IMG/VR virus record: IMGVR_UViG_3300032092_000009
Location: 46,869-110,868 of that record
Strand: one strand, 5' to 3'
DNA length: 64,000 nucleotides
Source: a virus
Both the position numbers and the translations under genes were made by a program. The notes beneath the pieces are model-generated. The model saw only the letters and a program-made list of their open reading frames with translations. It was not told the DNA's origin and made no database searches. Below are positions 52,101 through 60,667 of this stretch, piece by piece. Each line of letters starts with the position of its first letter. Positions within the stretch are counted from its first letter, which is position 1.

Positions 52101-53224
52101 GAATCTTTACTGAGGAGGACTTAGTTAAAGCCTCTAGAAAAGTTAAAGACAACTACCTTGTTACTATGGTACAGTTGTTTGGCGTAGATGGTACAGGAAC
52201 TAAACTACAAGATAAGTTTTTCTCTAATGCAGGTCTTTTGAATAAAAATAACCCAGAGAATTTATCTAAGAGGATTGCTGATATCAGTGAGAAGTATAGT
52301 GACTTATCTAAGAATCAAATCTTGGCTAATCTTTATACAGCAGAAACAACTTCAAATAACATTATCTTTAGACTTAGGAACGCTAACTTGGATAGTTACT
52401 TGATTGGTGAGTACGAGAAAGCATTCATAGAGGGACTTAATGATGTACGTGAAGACGTACGTAGTGTATTTGAGAATCTAGGTCTAGGGACTTTCCTTCA
52501 GTTTGGTTTTGCTAAAAACTCTTATGGACTCTCCCAAGTAGTTCCTTACGAGACTTATGTAACTCATACTACTCAAGCAGTCGCTAAGCTTAAAGAAGGA
52601 CTTAACAATCCTAGCTTCGCAGAGTCTATGTCTAAGTACGTAGGTTTGATGACTTACTTCAATGATAGTAGAAACGTTCCTACTTTGGTTCTTAACTCAA
52701 GAGTAGCTAGAGTTAGTTATGAGAACGACTTCTTAGGTACTTTAGGTAGATTAGAGTCTGAGGTTGAAGATAGTCTTAGAAACATAGCTAACTTTAAAGG
52801 CAAGACTTATACTAACTTTGATAACATTAAGTCAAAGGGTAAGTTCAGATCTTTGCCTATTCAGTTGGTAGATATTATTCCTACTAAGAAGACTACCCCT
52901 GTTGCTATGAGAAACCTAGAGGGTACTATTCTTATTAATGAGAAAGAGTTCATTAAGAAGTTTAACGATAAGGCTTGGACTAAACCTGCTAAACAACTAG
53001 ATGATAGCTTTGCTACTCCTTTAGCTTCAGATGAATTCCAATCACTAGAAGAGTTCTTGACCTTTGCTTTGATACATGAAGCTAAACACAACACTATCAA
53101 ACAAGAAGAAGGTGAAACTAAGGGACAATATGAGGACAGAATTAACCAAGCGGCTTTACAAGACTTACGTTACAACTACGGTAAGGGAGAATCAAGCAGT
53201 GTAATAGACCCATTTAAATGTTAA
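46130..53224 (+). CDS. Virion-packaged RNA polymerase of crAss-like type
   Basis: 2364 residues. The segment KSGSDFDIDKLTMF contains the DxDxD triad (Asp1465, 1467, 1469), which in the characterised crAss-like virion RNA polymerase (phage phi14:2) coordinates the catalytic magnesium in a double-psi beta-barrel active site. Length is close to that enzyme (about 2200 residues), and the placement among cargo genes agrees. A second barrel would be expected beyond ~1600 but cannot be delimited by eye. Near the C-terminus HEAKH (2316-2320) is a zinc-peptidase-like HExxH motif. Expected role: it is ejected with the genome and transcribes early genes. Start at 46130 gives the expected MAKIICPTRE-like beginning. 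Confidence 0.85.
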   Translation: MAKIICPTRENKDFSNLSNALGSDALARYVWYKNSNLPLNLTEDAEGNIVSSEIYDRILNEVADGNESLALGITAIMHYPSFQEKYGEEDPAFTVDYIKQEAQDKADKAAKRQAQLLEEKIIPGTKTLYIQSPEGDVIYTQEEGKEIFDSLEYLASTKKSWKAVLDALAERFTDIQAKIKNSAVDPESNVTPQEIAIAKNLVNILKNWPQVKAWYLSQDTNFGLELTEDEVNPDTGGNVYNKNAHDRSQMDLASAQVIKLVQSLPKYNKLTTQNRKDVKSGKKSITDFQVISNLTGFPIVGNFSTNWNVLTSSLSGITKYDKILEELTVVAQEYPQFRDLVNMLPKEDVQDVDLNTANFVASFVQTVSLPEIAAYQLSIGKKNDGKQTKVVTKTFQLGTRTVDNLIKYFDEDYFRSNPKYGMLNDEGKTVLNIPKILEDFANIKDIRAFFANEGDINSAEGIKLLYNIHKFYNALGVIPTNALYLKDKKALYAFLKDNTFHVRELYDKLEASKDNKTVTQPLQFLSRPQGSGKALGPKFDIINSIVGYYGKFEREFASGSYFNPEDKLQYNRVQYFYLTQVTNALNNVASYNELIAMPEFAHLDVRLNPNILGSVWLERMFGISIKGKTPGQLKKDLDAGKQFPRLKTKFSKEPFKINIVNYSGLSIDADVKEGITTTELTSEDKIVQDFLSFFGSGIVENIRFGDKGTSYATVTSGKVEERIYIPLNSDVLGMMEKPSSVIEQSLVDQFNAYLTSEVFRVLAVNKETKKNTYTKNGRQLFLFKDIIPKEDYDALTSEDSNVVKEAYARVSSNLPTYLGQYFTKQTQEYKKRLMDSVLGDNTAIKTTITEEQKEEQLVNSLSALGFVDPALFKKNQLTKQNLDYVIANYLKNDFIHKAEFMKVFVGDISNFQVKGDFREVFKRIPLTSSPGFIFQDNPVVMSHLNNSSATNGLHKALTGAAQKFRKTVRTVIFNDVNTFSKEDWPTYRNALGLPDTMEYQEYVNSPKEADAQGLVSLDFYRNYLIGLGQWSQEQENAYLNEIEIFKILNKTEKTEEDYAKMQELKASMNYVGFPPLKLGHYGPIVEDVKLTALHKYSLAPMIPSMIAGTQLEELNKQMIAKQIDYATFNSGSKASNFGDALDFYVPDADNAGTLKVNPDIKGNNVTTLHLTNLKQQQYIAPKFKNEATLATQMVKLIFGDFFAQGNLSDLNASTAKNISDLYKDYTSILGNIIGAEEANLFNKLGITKDAQGNFVNFDNKKFYNFLKGELDKRDTSASLKRYIQLDEAGNIKYPLDATKNRAEIENILLSIINNKIISQKIHGESYVQMASTAQGNTRFTKPTEEQIKKYGINGLRFYRKGPEGTEPADVKIAFNPKKHAGLLNLTFKGKKIGTIDNLNKILKSSNQDAIDWVNQHSKKLSLVGVRIPVQGLNSMEYFRVREFLPTSAGPVIVVPAQIVVKSGSDFDIDKLTMFEPKLTANGELVDDGGFTLKDYNANLPSQKESMRMLKTLTEVKQALVETLAATPAYVNKKQLEKEIQELTESISTTEEEISKFSNKKMNLEELQALMSEGSNDKENLIKQKIEEAKALVRTGDLAASLPVLKSLKSEINDYVSTVNGVQNFKQANINKLIDVFSSVLSMKENYDKLVLPNTNTVLTEISDKLQANPITSTELFSPLTSNRVYGDNIESKKALGIDAKLNTMQKEFQIAGLIYTSEFASMYPFAANRVEKGISLGEKTLTDGTSISRVISEAINGHVDIAKEDWIILLGLDKAKTPLFHSMILAGTPVKTALDFLNKPVVKHVLKESTRGPLFKQLGVRRGRLVKMTFKEVLMDTLKSLNISKEAISIVNSSIVSDESGTIKVKPTIEALNIALNEGNFANESDASQVKDIVDLFVVKEMQSAIQQLTGLVDYNTRRFQNSYQVKADKISAAKIQESFNASGLDKLTNKSALSKFNQSNTIESLMPQVFDVSNHPSVLDAITTYSNNAGIFTEEDLVKASRKVKDNYLVTMVQLFGVDGTGTKLQDKFFSNAGLLNKNNPENLSKRIADISEKYSDLSKNQILANLYTAETTSNNIIFRLRNANLDSYLIGEYEKAFIEGLNDVREDVRSVFENLGLGTFLQFGFAKNSYGLSQVVPYETYVTHTTQAVAKLKEGLNNPSFAESMSKYVGLMTYFNDSRNVPTLVLNSRVARVSYENDFLGTLGRLESEVEDSLRNIANFKGKTYTNFDNIKSKGKFRSLPIQLVDIIPTKKTTPVAMRNLEGTILINEKEFIKKFNDKAWTKPAKQLDDSFATPLASDEFQSLEEFLTFALIHEAKHNTIKQEEGETKGQYEDRINQAALQDLRYNYGKGESSSVIDPFKC

Positions 53225-53228
53225 AGAT

Positions 53229-53747
53229 ATGGCAAGTTGCGATTTAAAAACAACAAACAGAGAGTACATGATTGCAAAGGGAGCTATAGTACAAGGTTCC
53301 CTTAAGATACCGAATGAACGTCTATTCGATCTACATAATGCAGAGATCAGAGATTCTGCTAACCAACGTTATAATTTAAATAACGAGGAACTTCCTTTTA
53401 CTAAAACTGAAAGACGAATTACTAGAAACGATTATCTTAGAAGAGGGTCTGACTACTTTGTAGAGTGGGGATTCAATGATAAGTTCTTTGATAATATTAG
53501 ACCTATAGTAGAAATGTACAAGTCTTTTGATGAGGATATCTACGATGAGACCCCTACTACTATCCCTACTTACAGTCAAATGCAGATTTCCTTTGAAGAA
53601 AGCATAGACGATAATATCATAGTAAAGGAAAGTCCTATTAGGACAACCTTTCCTTACGAAGCCGAAGACTATCTTGCAGATGTTAAGGCAGAAACTAAAG
53701 CCAACTTAACTAGACTTCAGTTTAAAGAAGAGGCTTGTAATATTTAA
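53229..53747 (+). CDS. Unknown protein between cargo genes
   Basis: 172 residues, 4 nt after the polymerase stop. It is charged and aromatic (RRITRNDYLRRGSDYFVEWGFNDKFFDNI), with an acidic middle (SFDEDIYDETPTT) and a helical end (EAEDYLADVKAETKANLTRLQFKEEA). One Cys at each end. No family recognised. Its position between two cargo genes suggests a chaperone for, or a minor part of, the ejected complex. Confidence 0.55.
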   Translation: MASCDLKTTNREYMIAKGAIVQGSLKIPNERLFDLHNAEIRDSANQRYNLNNEELPFTKTERRITRNDYLRRGSDYFVEWGFNDKFFDNIRPIVEMYKSFDEDIYDETPTTIPTYSQMQISFEESIDDNIIVKESPIRTTFPYEAEDYLADVKAETKANLTRLQFKEEACNI

Positions 53748-53748
53748 T

Positions 53749-53756
53749 TATATTTG
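53749..53756 (+). promoter_or_regulatory. -7 promoter element
   Basis: TATATTTG, one base after the preceding stop and 22 nt before the ATG at 53779. No matching -33 element, so weak or activator-dependent. Confidence 0.4.
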
Positions 53757-53778
53757 TATAATAACTTAAGATAAAATA

Positions 53779-56700
53779 ATGTCCTGTAAAGCAACTATAA
53801 AATCTCCTATTACTGGTAAGACAGTGATGTCTACTACATATTACCAATTGACTAATGTATTCGATAAAGAGAAAGCAGTAGATATCTATAATAGTATGTA
53901 TACTCCTGGATTCCAAGATCTTCTTGGTTTTGATTGGACTACCAACAAGGAGTATAGAGAAGAACTTAACTTAAATGGAGAGCCTAAAATTGAGTATCTT
54001 AATGAGATTCTTGGATTAGAACTATCTGATTATCAATTAGATGCAATCAATTCTGAGGAAGATGCTTTGACTCAGTTGGATCCTATGCAGGAGTTTCCTA
54101 CATATGATGAAGCTGTATTAGTTGCAGCAAACTTTAATCTTAATCCAAGATACAAGAACATTTCAGCAGAAGTAGTTCGTACAGACAAAGGCTTTAGGGT
54201 GTCTATTGGGTTGTTTAAGGCTTCTGGTATAGAGTCTAAGGAGACCTTAAGTAAACTTAACTTTGGTGAAATTATTTCTCAGTTCTTTCCAAATAGTAAC
54301 TCTAGTTGGGATGATGTAGTATCTGGTTTGCTTACCAGTGATAGACTTTCAGACACTCAGAAGACCGTTCTTTCTAAATTAAAAGAACTTCAAGACATTA
54401 ATCCTAGTGTAAAACTAGTAATCTTTGACGATACTGATTCTATGGATGCAGGTCAAGTTGCATTCTATGATAATAACTCACGCACTATCTACATAGGTAA
54501 GACAGTAAGTGAGAGCATGGATGATTCTAAGCTCATTACAGACCTCATCCACGAGTCTATGCACGCTTACACCATTAAGGCTTTGAATGAACCTGTTACA
54601 GATCAGGAGAAGGCATTTAAGGCAGAGATGGAAAAGGTATACAACTCTTACTTGAAGAAGTTTCCCAACCTAGTTGTTAACTACGGGTTTACTAACGTAG
54701 AAGAGTTTGTAAGTGAGGTAGTATCTAATCCTCATTTTAGAGCAGCATTAACTACACAACAAGAATCTCTTAAGGAAGATAAAGGCTTTTTAAGGAACAT
54801 GTTAGAGAAAATAACAAACTTCTTAAAAGGTTTGTATACAGATTTACCTAACATAGAACAGATTGATTCTACAATCAATAGCTACTTAGATCATTTGATT
54901 GAGACCAGGGATATGCCTATTACCCAAGGAGAATACGATCTAAGATTTAAGAGTGAGAAGTATAATCCTAATGGCCTTACAGATCTAGAAAGATTTCCTG
55001 AGTTGCAGAAGTTCGTAAACTTTATTAATAAGAATACTTCTAGTAAGATGTGGGGACAGATTACACAGTCTCTTAAGGAGATTGATGCTACTCTTAGAAG
55101 TACAGGAAGACTACAGGAACGTTTTAGTGACATCAACTCTACTAACGCTAAAGATATTCTAGCTAATACAATTGCTTATCTTAACACAGCTCTTACCACC
55201 CTTACTACTGTACAGAATCAACTTGATTTGTATAAGAAGAATGCTTCAGAGTTTGAGGACTTTGCTATTATTAAAACTTTTAACTACGCTAAGAACTTAA
55301 GCGGAGTAATCAGAGAGCAGATCAATGAATTCGAAAAAGAGTTTAATGCTATCTTTAGTTTAGAGGATATAACAAACATGCAGGATAGAGCTACTGCACA
55401 AGAAGCTCTTGAACTGGCTATTCCTGATTATGCACAGGTAGTTAAAGAACTTATGCAGACTATTGAAGAGACTCGTAAGTTAGCAGACTCTATTGATAGC
55501 AACTATAACAATGCAGTAATTGCTCCTATTGCTAGGGAGTTGGCTGCTTCTTTTGGTGAAGAAGCTACAGTAGAAGGTAAGAAGAGAGTAAAAGAACAAC
55601 TTACTGCTTTGACTGCGGCTAAAGCCAAGGCAGATGCTAATGGTAAAACTGCTTTATCTAAAGTACTTGCCAAAGAGATCGAAGACCTAAGACAATTAGA
55701 AAGATTTATTCCTACTGCAAAGAACATCGAAGAACTTCTTAAGAACGATAAGAAGTACGGAAGGGAGACTAGCTTTTTGGGTATGTGGATTAACAACGCA
55801 GTACAAGGAAAGAATCCTACTGTACAGATTGTTAAACAGTTTATTGATAAGGCTACCGCTGAAGCACAGGTAAACTCAGGTAAGTTTAGTAAGCGTGCTC
55901 AAGATATCTTTGATAGACTTCGTAACCTAAGAGGTAAGTTGGCTACTGAAGGTATGACTTATCAAACTCTTTACAAAGGGTTTACTAGGGTAGTTGAAGT
56001 TCTACATAAACAACCAGATGGTTCTCTTAAGAAAGTAAAGCAAGCAGTACTAAACACTAAATTAAAAGAAGAGGAATTCCAAAATGATCTTAAACTTCTT
56101 TTAGAAAGAGAAGAGCAGGCTATTAAGTCAGGTGATCAATCTGCTATAGATAACACTAAGGCTGCTACTAATAAATTCCTAGAGGATTACGCTTTACGTC
56201 CTTATACAGACGAATACTATAAGATTCAAGAGTTACTTACTGAAGAAGCAAAAGAAGCTAGGGAAGCTATCTTGTCTGAGATTAACTTCTTATCAGAAGA
56301 TTTAAATCCTGATGAGACTACTAAGGATGAGATTAAAAGATTGTTGACTGAGTTTAATCGCTTAGGTTCTTTGTACTACTCTAACGGAGATGAGAAGCCA
56401 GTAGGAAGTAAAGACAGAAGAGTAGCAGAGTCAATCATTGCGTGGAAGAAGGAAAGAAATAACCAAGATGTACTTACTTATGATAACGTTAGTAAGCGTA
56501 AGCAGTGGCAGATACAAAAGAATGAAATAGACGAAGAGTACAATAAAATCCTTAAGAGGAAGAATGCCTCAGATATTTCTATGTCTATGAGAGCATTTTC
56601 AGACTTGCAAGACGATAATCTTGCAGAAGAGAACGAAAAAATTACTAAGGAGTTTGAAGAAGCAAAGAAAGTAAGGGATCAGTGGTACGAAGAGAATACT

Positions 56701-59700
56701 AGAACAGAAATCTCTCCAGAGTTTTACAGAGAGCAAGAGGCTATAACAGATTCTATTAATGCTATTCTTAGTAGGTATCCTTCTTTAGATGCAGAAGACC
56801 TTACTGAGGCTTACAAGAGATTAAACAACGCTATCTTAGGCTTTAGAGATAATGACGGAGCTATTCAAGGTAATGATGTAGTCAATGCAGGTAATTTGTT
56901 TCAGACAGTTAAAGACATAGAAGCAGAGATAGAAGACATCAAGAAGTATGCAGAGGCAAGAGAGTTAAGTGCAGATGATAAGTCAGAGTTAGGCAGACTG
57001 TATAAAATGCTTAATGCTTTGCAGGGTAGAAAAGAAACCCAATACTACAAAGACAAAGTAGCAGAAGTCCAAGCAACAATCAGAACAGAGGTATCTCAAG
57101 ACCAAGAGTTCATGGATTCGTTGGAGGAGAAAGCAAAGACAAGAAGAGAGACTTACATTGCAGCACAGTTGATGAGTACATTTACAACTGTAGAAGAAAT
57201 AAAACAAACAATCCTAGAAGAAGAAATAGACGATAGATTTAGAGCAAGTCAGTGGTATAAGGACAATCATATTGTTACCGAAGAGGTAAAGATAGTAAAC
57301 GGAGACACAGTAACTACAACTAAAGAAAGACCTTCTTATATCTGGACTCAGATTCTTCCTAAGGATGCTCGTCACATTATTGAGGACGCTCCTTCATTCC
57401 AATGGTCTATACCTGTAATTGACGATAAGTTCAAGAACAAAGACTACAGATTTACTTCTGAACCTAGACCAAGAGAGACTTCTGATGGTAAATACTCTAA
57501 CCAAGAGTACTACAGCCTTCCTTCTCAAGAGAGAGCAATTCTAGATGAAATTATCTCTTTACACGAGGACGTACAGAAAGAGTTGCCTAAGAGTCAACGT
57601 ATCGGATACTCTCTAGTAAATGAGAACAAGACAGCATTTGAGACTTTATCTAATGTTTTCAGAAGACCTCTTGATACTTTCTCAGGTATCTATGAGTTGT
57701 TTAAGTTAGCTTTTGTACCTAACATAGGTTCTAGTCAATACGAACAGTTAGACGAGTCTGAGGTAGAGACTATCTCAGGAAGAAAAGTACAATTGATTCG
57801 TAGTCGTTACAAAACTCCATTGAATACAGATCAGGTATCTTATAATATCTTGGGTAATATCGCTAAGTATGGAGTTTACTCTTCACACTTTGCAGCTATG
57901 CAAAAGATTATGCCTACTGTCTTCAGCACTAGAGATGCATTAGAAAGAAACAAAACTGCTGAAAGTACTTTGTCTACAGTAGACTTTGAAATCTCTAAGA
58001 ACTTCTACGGAGAAGAGATTAACTCAATGGGTAATACAAAGTTTGTTAAACTTCTTACTCGTCCTGCCAACAAGTTTTTGTCAGTAGGTCAACGTAAAGC
58101 TTTGCAGTTTAACGCAATTGCATCTATTAAGAACTTTGCAGTCAACTTATGGAATGCAGGAATAAATGCAAATCTAGCAGGCGTAAGTAGACAAGAATTC
58201 ATTCAGGGTATGTGGAGAGGACTTAAACAATCAGATAAGATGTTTGAAGTTTACAGAGGTGGAGGTAATGTTTCTTACTACGCAGACCTTTTAATGCACT
58301 TTAATGCTATGCCACAAGCACAACCTGGAGCTAAGGCAGATACTATTCATCAGACTATGTTGAATAGATTTGTATCTAGTGAGACTGCAGGTTTTGTAAT
58401 TCGTGGATACTTGGAGAGTATTTCTACTATTGCTGTATTCGAGTCTATCATGAATCAGTACAATGTTCAGATTGAAGAAGGTGGAACAACAAGAACTATT
58501 AAGTTAGCAGAAGCATATGAACAAGTAGACGGTAAACTACAGCTTAAAGCTGGAGTAAAAGTAGAGAACATATCTCGCTTAGAACAACAGATCAGAGATA
58601 GAATCTTTAATTACTTTACCTCAACACAGGGTAACTACTATAAGAGAGGGTCAGCTCAATACGAAAGATATATTCTTGCAAGAATGGTCATGAGTATGAA
58701 GCGTTGGTTAGCTACTACATTTAATAATAAGTATGGATCAAGAAGACTCCAGTTAAATACAGGTAACATAGAGAAAGGATTTAACAGAGAAGTTGGTTCT
58801 TATTTAAAACTACTTGCTTTGGGTGGTAGTTCTATGGCTAACCAGACAGTTACAGATCAACAAAAGTCTAGGATGCGTACTGCAGCTACCAACTTAGTGG
58901 GTATGCTTGCTATACAACAAGCCTTGATCACTACTATGGGTATCATAGCTAAGTCTTTAGATCCAGATGATGAGGAGAGCACTAGTCCATTCTTAGCGTT
59001 TATTGCTAACTTACTTCAAGGTATACATGACGAGTTAACTACCTTTAGTCCTATAGGGGCAGCAAACTGGGCTTACAAGTCATTCTATCAAACTCCTACC
59101 AAACAACCAGGAGAGAGTAACACAATAGCAAGAGGTAAACAGTTAGGTTGGAGTGTTATTGGTGGTACAACTAAAGCTTCCTATGATGCATTGACTCCTT
59201 TGTTTGATGGAGATACTTGGTCAGATCCTTTTGGTTCTTTCTCATATAAGTATGCTAATGGTCTTCCTAACTCATTCAGTACTCCTAAAGCACTGTATGG
59301 TAAGCCTAATCTACTTGCAGCTTTCATGATTTATACAGGAGCAGAGTCAGGTATGAGTCAATTCCTACAGCCAGAGAAAAAGCTTTATACTGTATTGAAA
59401 TACAACCCAAGGTTAGACTTAACGGAAGAAAGAAGGATTAAACTAGATCCTATGGGAAGCTATAACCAATTGAGCGAGAGAGTGTCCGAGATTAAAAAAG
59501 AGTTAAAGTCAGTAGATCCTTCAAAGAGAATCACAGATCAAGGAGAAAGAATAGAGAGATTTAAAGAGATTGCTTCCTTGGAGAGTAAGATGGAGATCAT
59601 AGGAATGCAGTATCCATACGTAGGAGCCTACTATAGAAATAGAAAGTTTGGTTCTTCATTGGGAAGTAGGGAAGCAGCGAGACTCAATAAGGAAATCGAG

Positions 59701-59808
59701 AGGTATCAGATGCAAAATAACCCCGAAGAATTCCTAAGAGATAAGCTGGAATCTAAAGTAGAAGGGTTAAGAAATAAGGTAGAATCAGAAAGACTAAGGA
59801 GAAAGTAA
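53779..59808 (+). CDS. Giant virion cargo protein with metallopeptidase-like domain
   Basis: 2009 residues. The N-terminal ~350 contain LIHESMHAY (HESMH at 258-262), followed ~45 residues later by EEFVSEV, matching a gluzincin-type zinc peptidase (HExxH plus downstream Glu). A very long helical, charged middle (~390-1150) has many coiled coils. The C-terminal part has hydrophobic helices (e.g. ~1707-1725, LVGMLAIQQALITTMGIIA) and a basic helical tail. A peptidase head, rod and membrane-active segment fit an ejection protein that could cleave envelope or cargo proteins. Substrate unknown. Confidence 0.65.
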   Translation: MSCKATIKSPITGKTVMSTTYYQLTNVFDKEKAVDIYNSMYTPGFQDLLGFDWTTNKEYREELNLNGEPKIEYLNEILGLELSDYQLDAINSEEDALTQLDPMQEFPTYDEAVLVAANFNLNPRYKNISAEVVRTDKGFRVSIGLFKASGIESKETLSKLNFGEIISQFFPNSNSSWDDVVSGLLTSDRLSDTQKTVLSKLKELQDINPSVKLVIFDDTDSMDAGQVAFYDNNSRTIYIGKTVSESMDDSKLITDLIHESMHAYTIKALNEPVTDQEKAFKAEMEKVYNSYLKKFPNLVVNYGFTNVEEFVSEVVSNPHFRAALTTQQESLKEDKGFLRNMLEKITNFLKGLYTDLPNIEQIDSTINSYLDHLIETRDMPITQGEYDLRFKSEKYNPNGLTDLERFPELQKFVNFINKNTSSKMWGQITQSLKEIDATLRSTGRLQERFSDINSTNAKDILANTIAYLNTALTTLTTVQNQLDLYKKNASEFEDFAIIKTFNYAKNLSGVIREQINEFEKEFNAIFSLEDITNMQDRATAQEALELAIPDYAQVVKELMQTIEETRKLADSIDSNYNNAVIAPIARELAASFGEEATVEGKKRVKEQLTALTAAKAKADANGKTALSKVLAKEIEDLRQLERFIPTAKNIEELLKNDKKYGRETSFLGMWINNAVQGKNPTVQIVKQFIDKATAEAQVNSGKFSKRAQDIFDRLRNLRGKLATEGMTYQTLYKGFTRVVEVLHKQPDGSLKKVKQAVLNTKLKEEEFQNDLKLLLEREEQAIKSGDQSAIDNTKAATNKFLEDYALRPYTDEYYKIQELLTEEAKEAREAILSEINFLSEDLNPDETTKDEIKRLLTEFNRLGSLYYSNGDEKPVGSKDRRVAESIIAWKKERNNQDVLTYDNVSKRKQWQIQKNEIDEEYNKILKRKNASDISMSMRAFSDLQDDNLAEENEKITKEFEEAKKVRDQWYEENTRTEISPEFYREQEAITDSINAILSRYPSLDAEDLTEAYKRLNNAILGFRDNDGAIQGNDVVNAGNLFQTVKDIEAEIEDIKKYAEARELSADDKSELGRLYKMLNALQGRKETQYYKDKVAEVQATIRTEVSQDQEFMDSLEEKAKTRRETYIAAQLMSTFTTVEEIKQTILEEEIDDRFRASQWYKDNHIVTEEVKIVNGDTVTTTKERPSYIWTQILPKDARHIIEDAPSFQWSIPVIDDKFKNKDYRFTSEPRPRETSDGKYSNQEYYSLPSQERAILDEIISLHEDVQKELPKSQRIGYSLVNENKTAFETLSNVFRRPLDTFSGIYELFKLAFVPNIGSSQYEQLDESEVETISGRKVQLIRSRYKTPLNTDQVSYNILGNIAKYGVYSSHFAAMQKIMPTVFSTRDALERNKTAESTLSTVDFEISKNFYGEEINSMGNTKFVKLLTRPANKFLSVGQRKALQFNAIASIKNFAVNLWNAGINANLAGVSRQEFIQGMWRGLKQSDKMFEVYRGGGNVSYYADLLMHFNAMPQAQPGAKADTIHQTMLNRFVSSETAGFVIRGYLESISTIAVFESIMNQYNVQIEEGGTTRTIKLAEAYEQVDGKLQLKAGVKVENISRLEQQIRDRIFNYFTSTQGNYYKRGSAQYERYILARMVMSMKRWLATTFNNKYGSRRLQLNTGNIEKGFNREVGSYLKLLALGGSSMANQTVTDQQKSRMRTAATNLVGMLAIQQALITTMGIIAKSLDPDDEESTSPFLAFIANLLQGIHDELTTFSPIGAANWAYKSFYQTPTKQPGESNTIARGKQLGWSVIGGTTKASYDALTPLFDGDTWSDPFGSFSYKYANGLPNSFSTPKALYGKPNLLAAFMIYTGAESGMSQFLQPEKKLYTVLKYNPRLDLTEERRIKLDPMGSYNQLSERVSEIKKELKSVDPSKRITDQGERIERFKEIASLESKMEIIGMQYPYVGAYYRNRKFGSSLGSREAARLNKEIERYQMQNNPEEFLRDKLESKVEGLRNKVESERLRRK

Positions 59809-59819
59809 CTCCTTAGTCT
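59791..59819 (+). terminator. Hairpin containing the cargo gene stop in its loop
   Basis: AGACTAAGGAG, loop AAAGTAA, CTCCTTAGTCT: a perfect 11-bp stem. The loop contains the stop TAA (59806-59808). No U-tract follows. Confidence 0.7.
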
Positions 59820-59827
59820 ACTATCTC

Positions 59828-59857
59828 TTGACTTTATTTTAAATTAAAGTAAATTTG
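59828..59857 (+). promoter_or_regulatory. Promoter of the second lysis module
   Basis: TTGACTTT at 59828 and TAAATTTG at 59850-59857, 22-nt spacing, 49 nt before the next ATG. Confidence 0.7.
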
Positions 59858-59906
59858 TGTATACGGACTTAGGTCGGACTTAGAGTCGTAAAAGATAATA
59901 TACATT

Positions 59907-60245
59907 ATGGAAACTCATGACATTCTCAGAGAGCAATCAAAGAAACTTCGTCAAATCGAAAGTCAACTTTGTTGCATCAATGCTAGCGTAACTGCGGAAG
60001 CAGGTATGAATGGTAGCAAAGTTATTTCAGGTACTTCTCCTGTTACAGGAAGCTTTCAGTACTTTGTAGTAAACGCATCTGCTGTAGTTACAGCAATCTT
60101 AGATCAAAGCGGTAATAGTCTTATGACTTCACTAAGTTTATCTGGGATTACTTTAGCTCCAACAATGAAGATTAGCGTACCTAAAGGTACAACTATCTCT
60201 TCTATCACACTTTCTTCTGGTTCAGTAATCGCTTACAACGCTTAA
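59907..60245 (+). CDS. Small fibre-like or decoration protein
   Basis: 112 residues. An N-terminal helix (LREQSKKLRQIESQ) with CC at ~22-23 is followed by a beta-rich domain of Val/Ser/Thr strands (FQYFVVNASAVVTAIL...TISSITLSSGSVIAYNA). This helix plus beta-strand cap is like short phage decoration or fibre proteins. Its last base overlaps the first of the holin start codon (TAATG). Confidence 0.5.
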   Translation: METHDILREQSKKLRQIESQLCCINASVTAEAGMNGSKVISGTSPVTGSFQYFVVNASAVVTAILDQSGNSLMTSLSLSGITLAPTMKISVPKGTTISSITLSSGSVIAYNA

Positions 60246-60667
60246 TGAAAACCCTTCTAATAGCTTTCACTACAGTATGTGCCTTCTTAGGCACATATTT
60301 TTTAAAGTTGACTGCAGATAACTTCGAGCAGTTCTTAGCTATAGTGTCTGTTGTTAGTTTAGATGGTTTCTTTGGTGTGTGGGCTGGAACAAAGAAAGAA
60401 GGTTTTCAAACTCGTAAGGCACTAAAAGTTCTTAAGACTTTGGTTGGTTGGGTAGTAATACTATCCGTTGTTCTCCTAGTAGAGAAAGGATTTGATGGTA
60501 CATTTTGGCTAAGTGAGACTATTTGTGCTCCCTTTATTATCTTCCAACTGATTAGTGCTCTTAAGAATGCACATACAGTAGGAATCATAGATAACAGTGT
60601 ACTATCCCAAGTTCTAGAAAAAATAGACAGACATAAATTCAACCACGATGAAAAACCTCTCGATTAA
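60245..60667 (+). CDS. Phage holin
   Basis: 140 residues with four hydrophobic segments (~1-22, ~30-44, ~62-80, ~92-105), and a charged C-terminus (DRHKFNHDEKPLD). The segment DGFFGVWAGTKKEGFQTRKALK between spans 2 and 3 matches the D-x-x-x-G-x-x-x-(A/G)xK pattern of the toxin secretion/phage lysis holin family (phage_holin_4). It would form the inner-membrane lesion. It lies directly before the spanin-like pair, overlapping it by 20 nt, which strengthens a lysis role. Confidence 0.75.
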   Translation: MKTLLIAFTTVCAFLGTYFLKLTADNFEQFLAIVSVVSLDGFFGVWAGTKKEGFQTRKALKVLKTLVGWVVILSVVLLVEKGFDGTFWLSETICAPFIIFQLISALKNAHTVGIIDNSVLSQVLEKIDRHKFNHDEKPLD

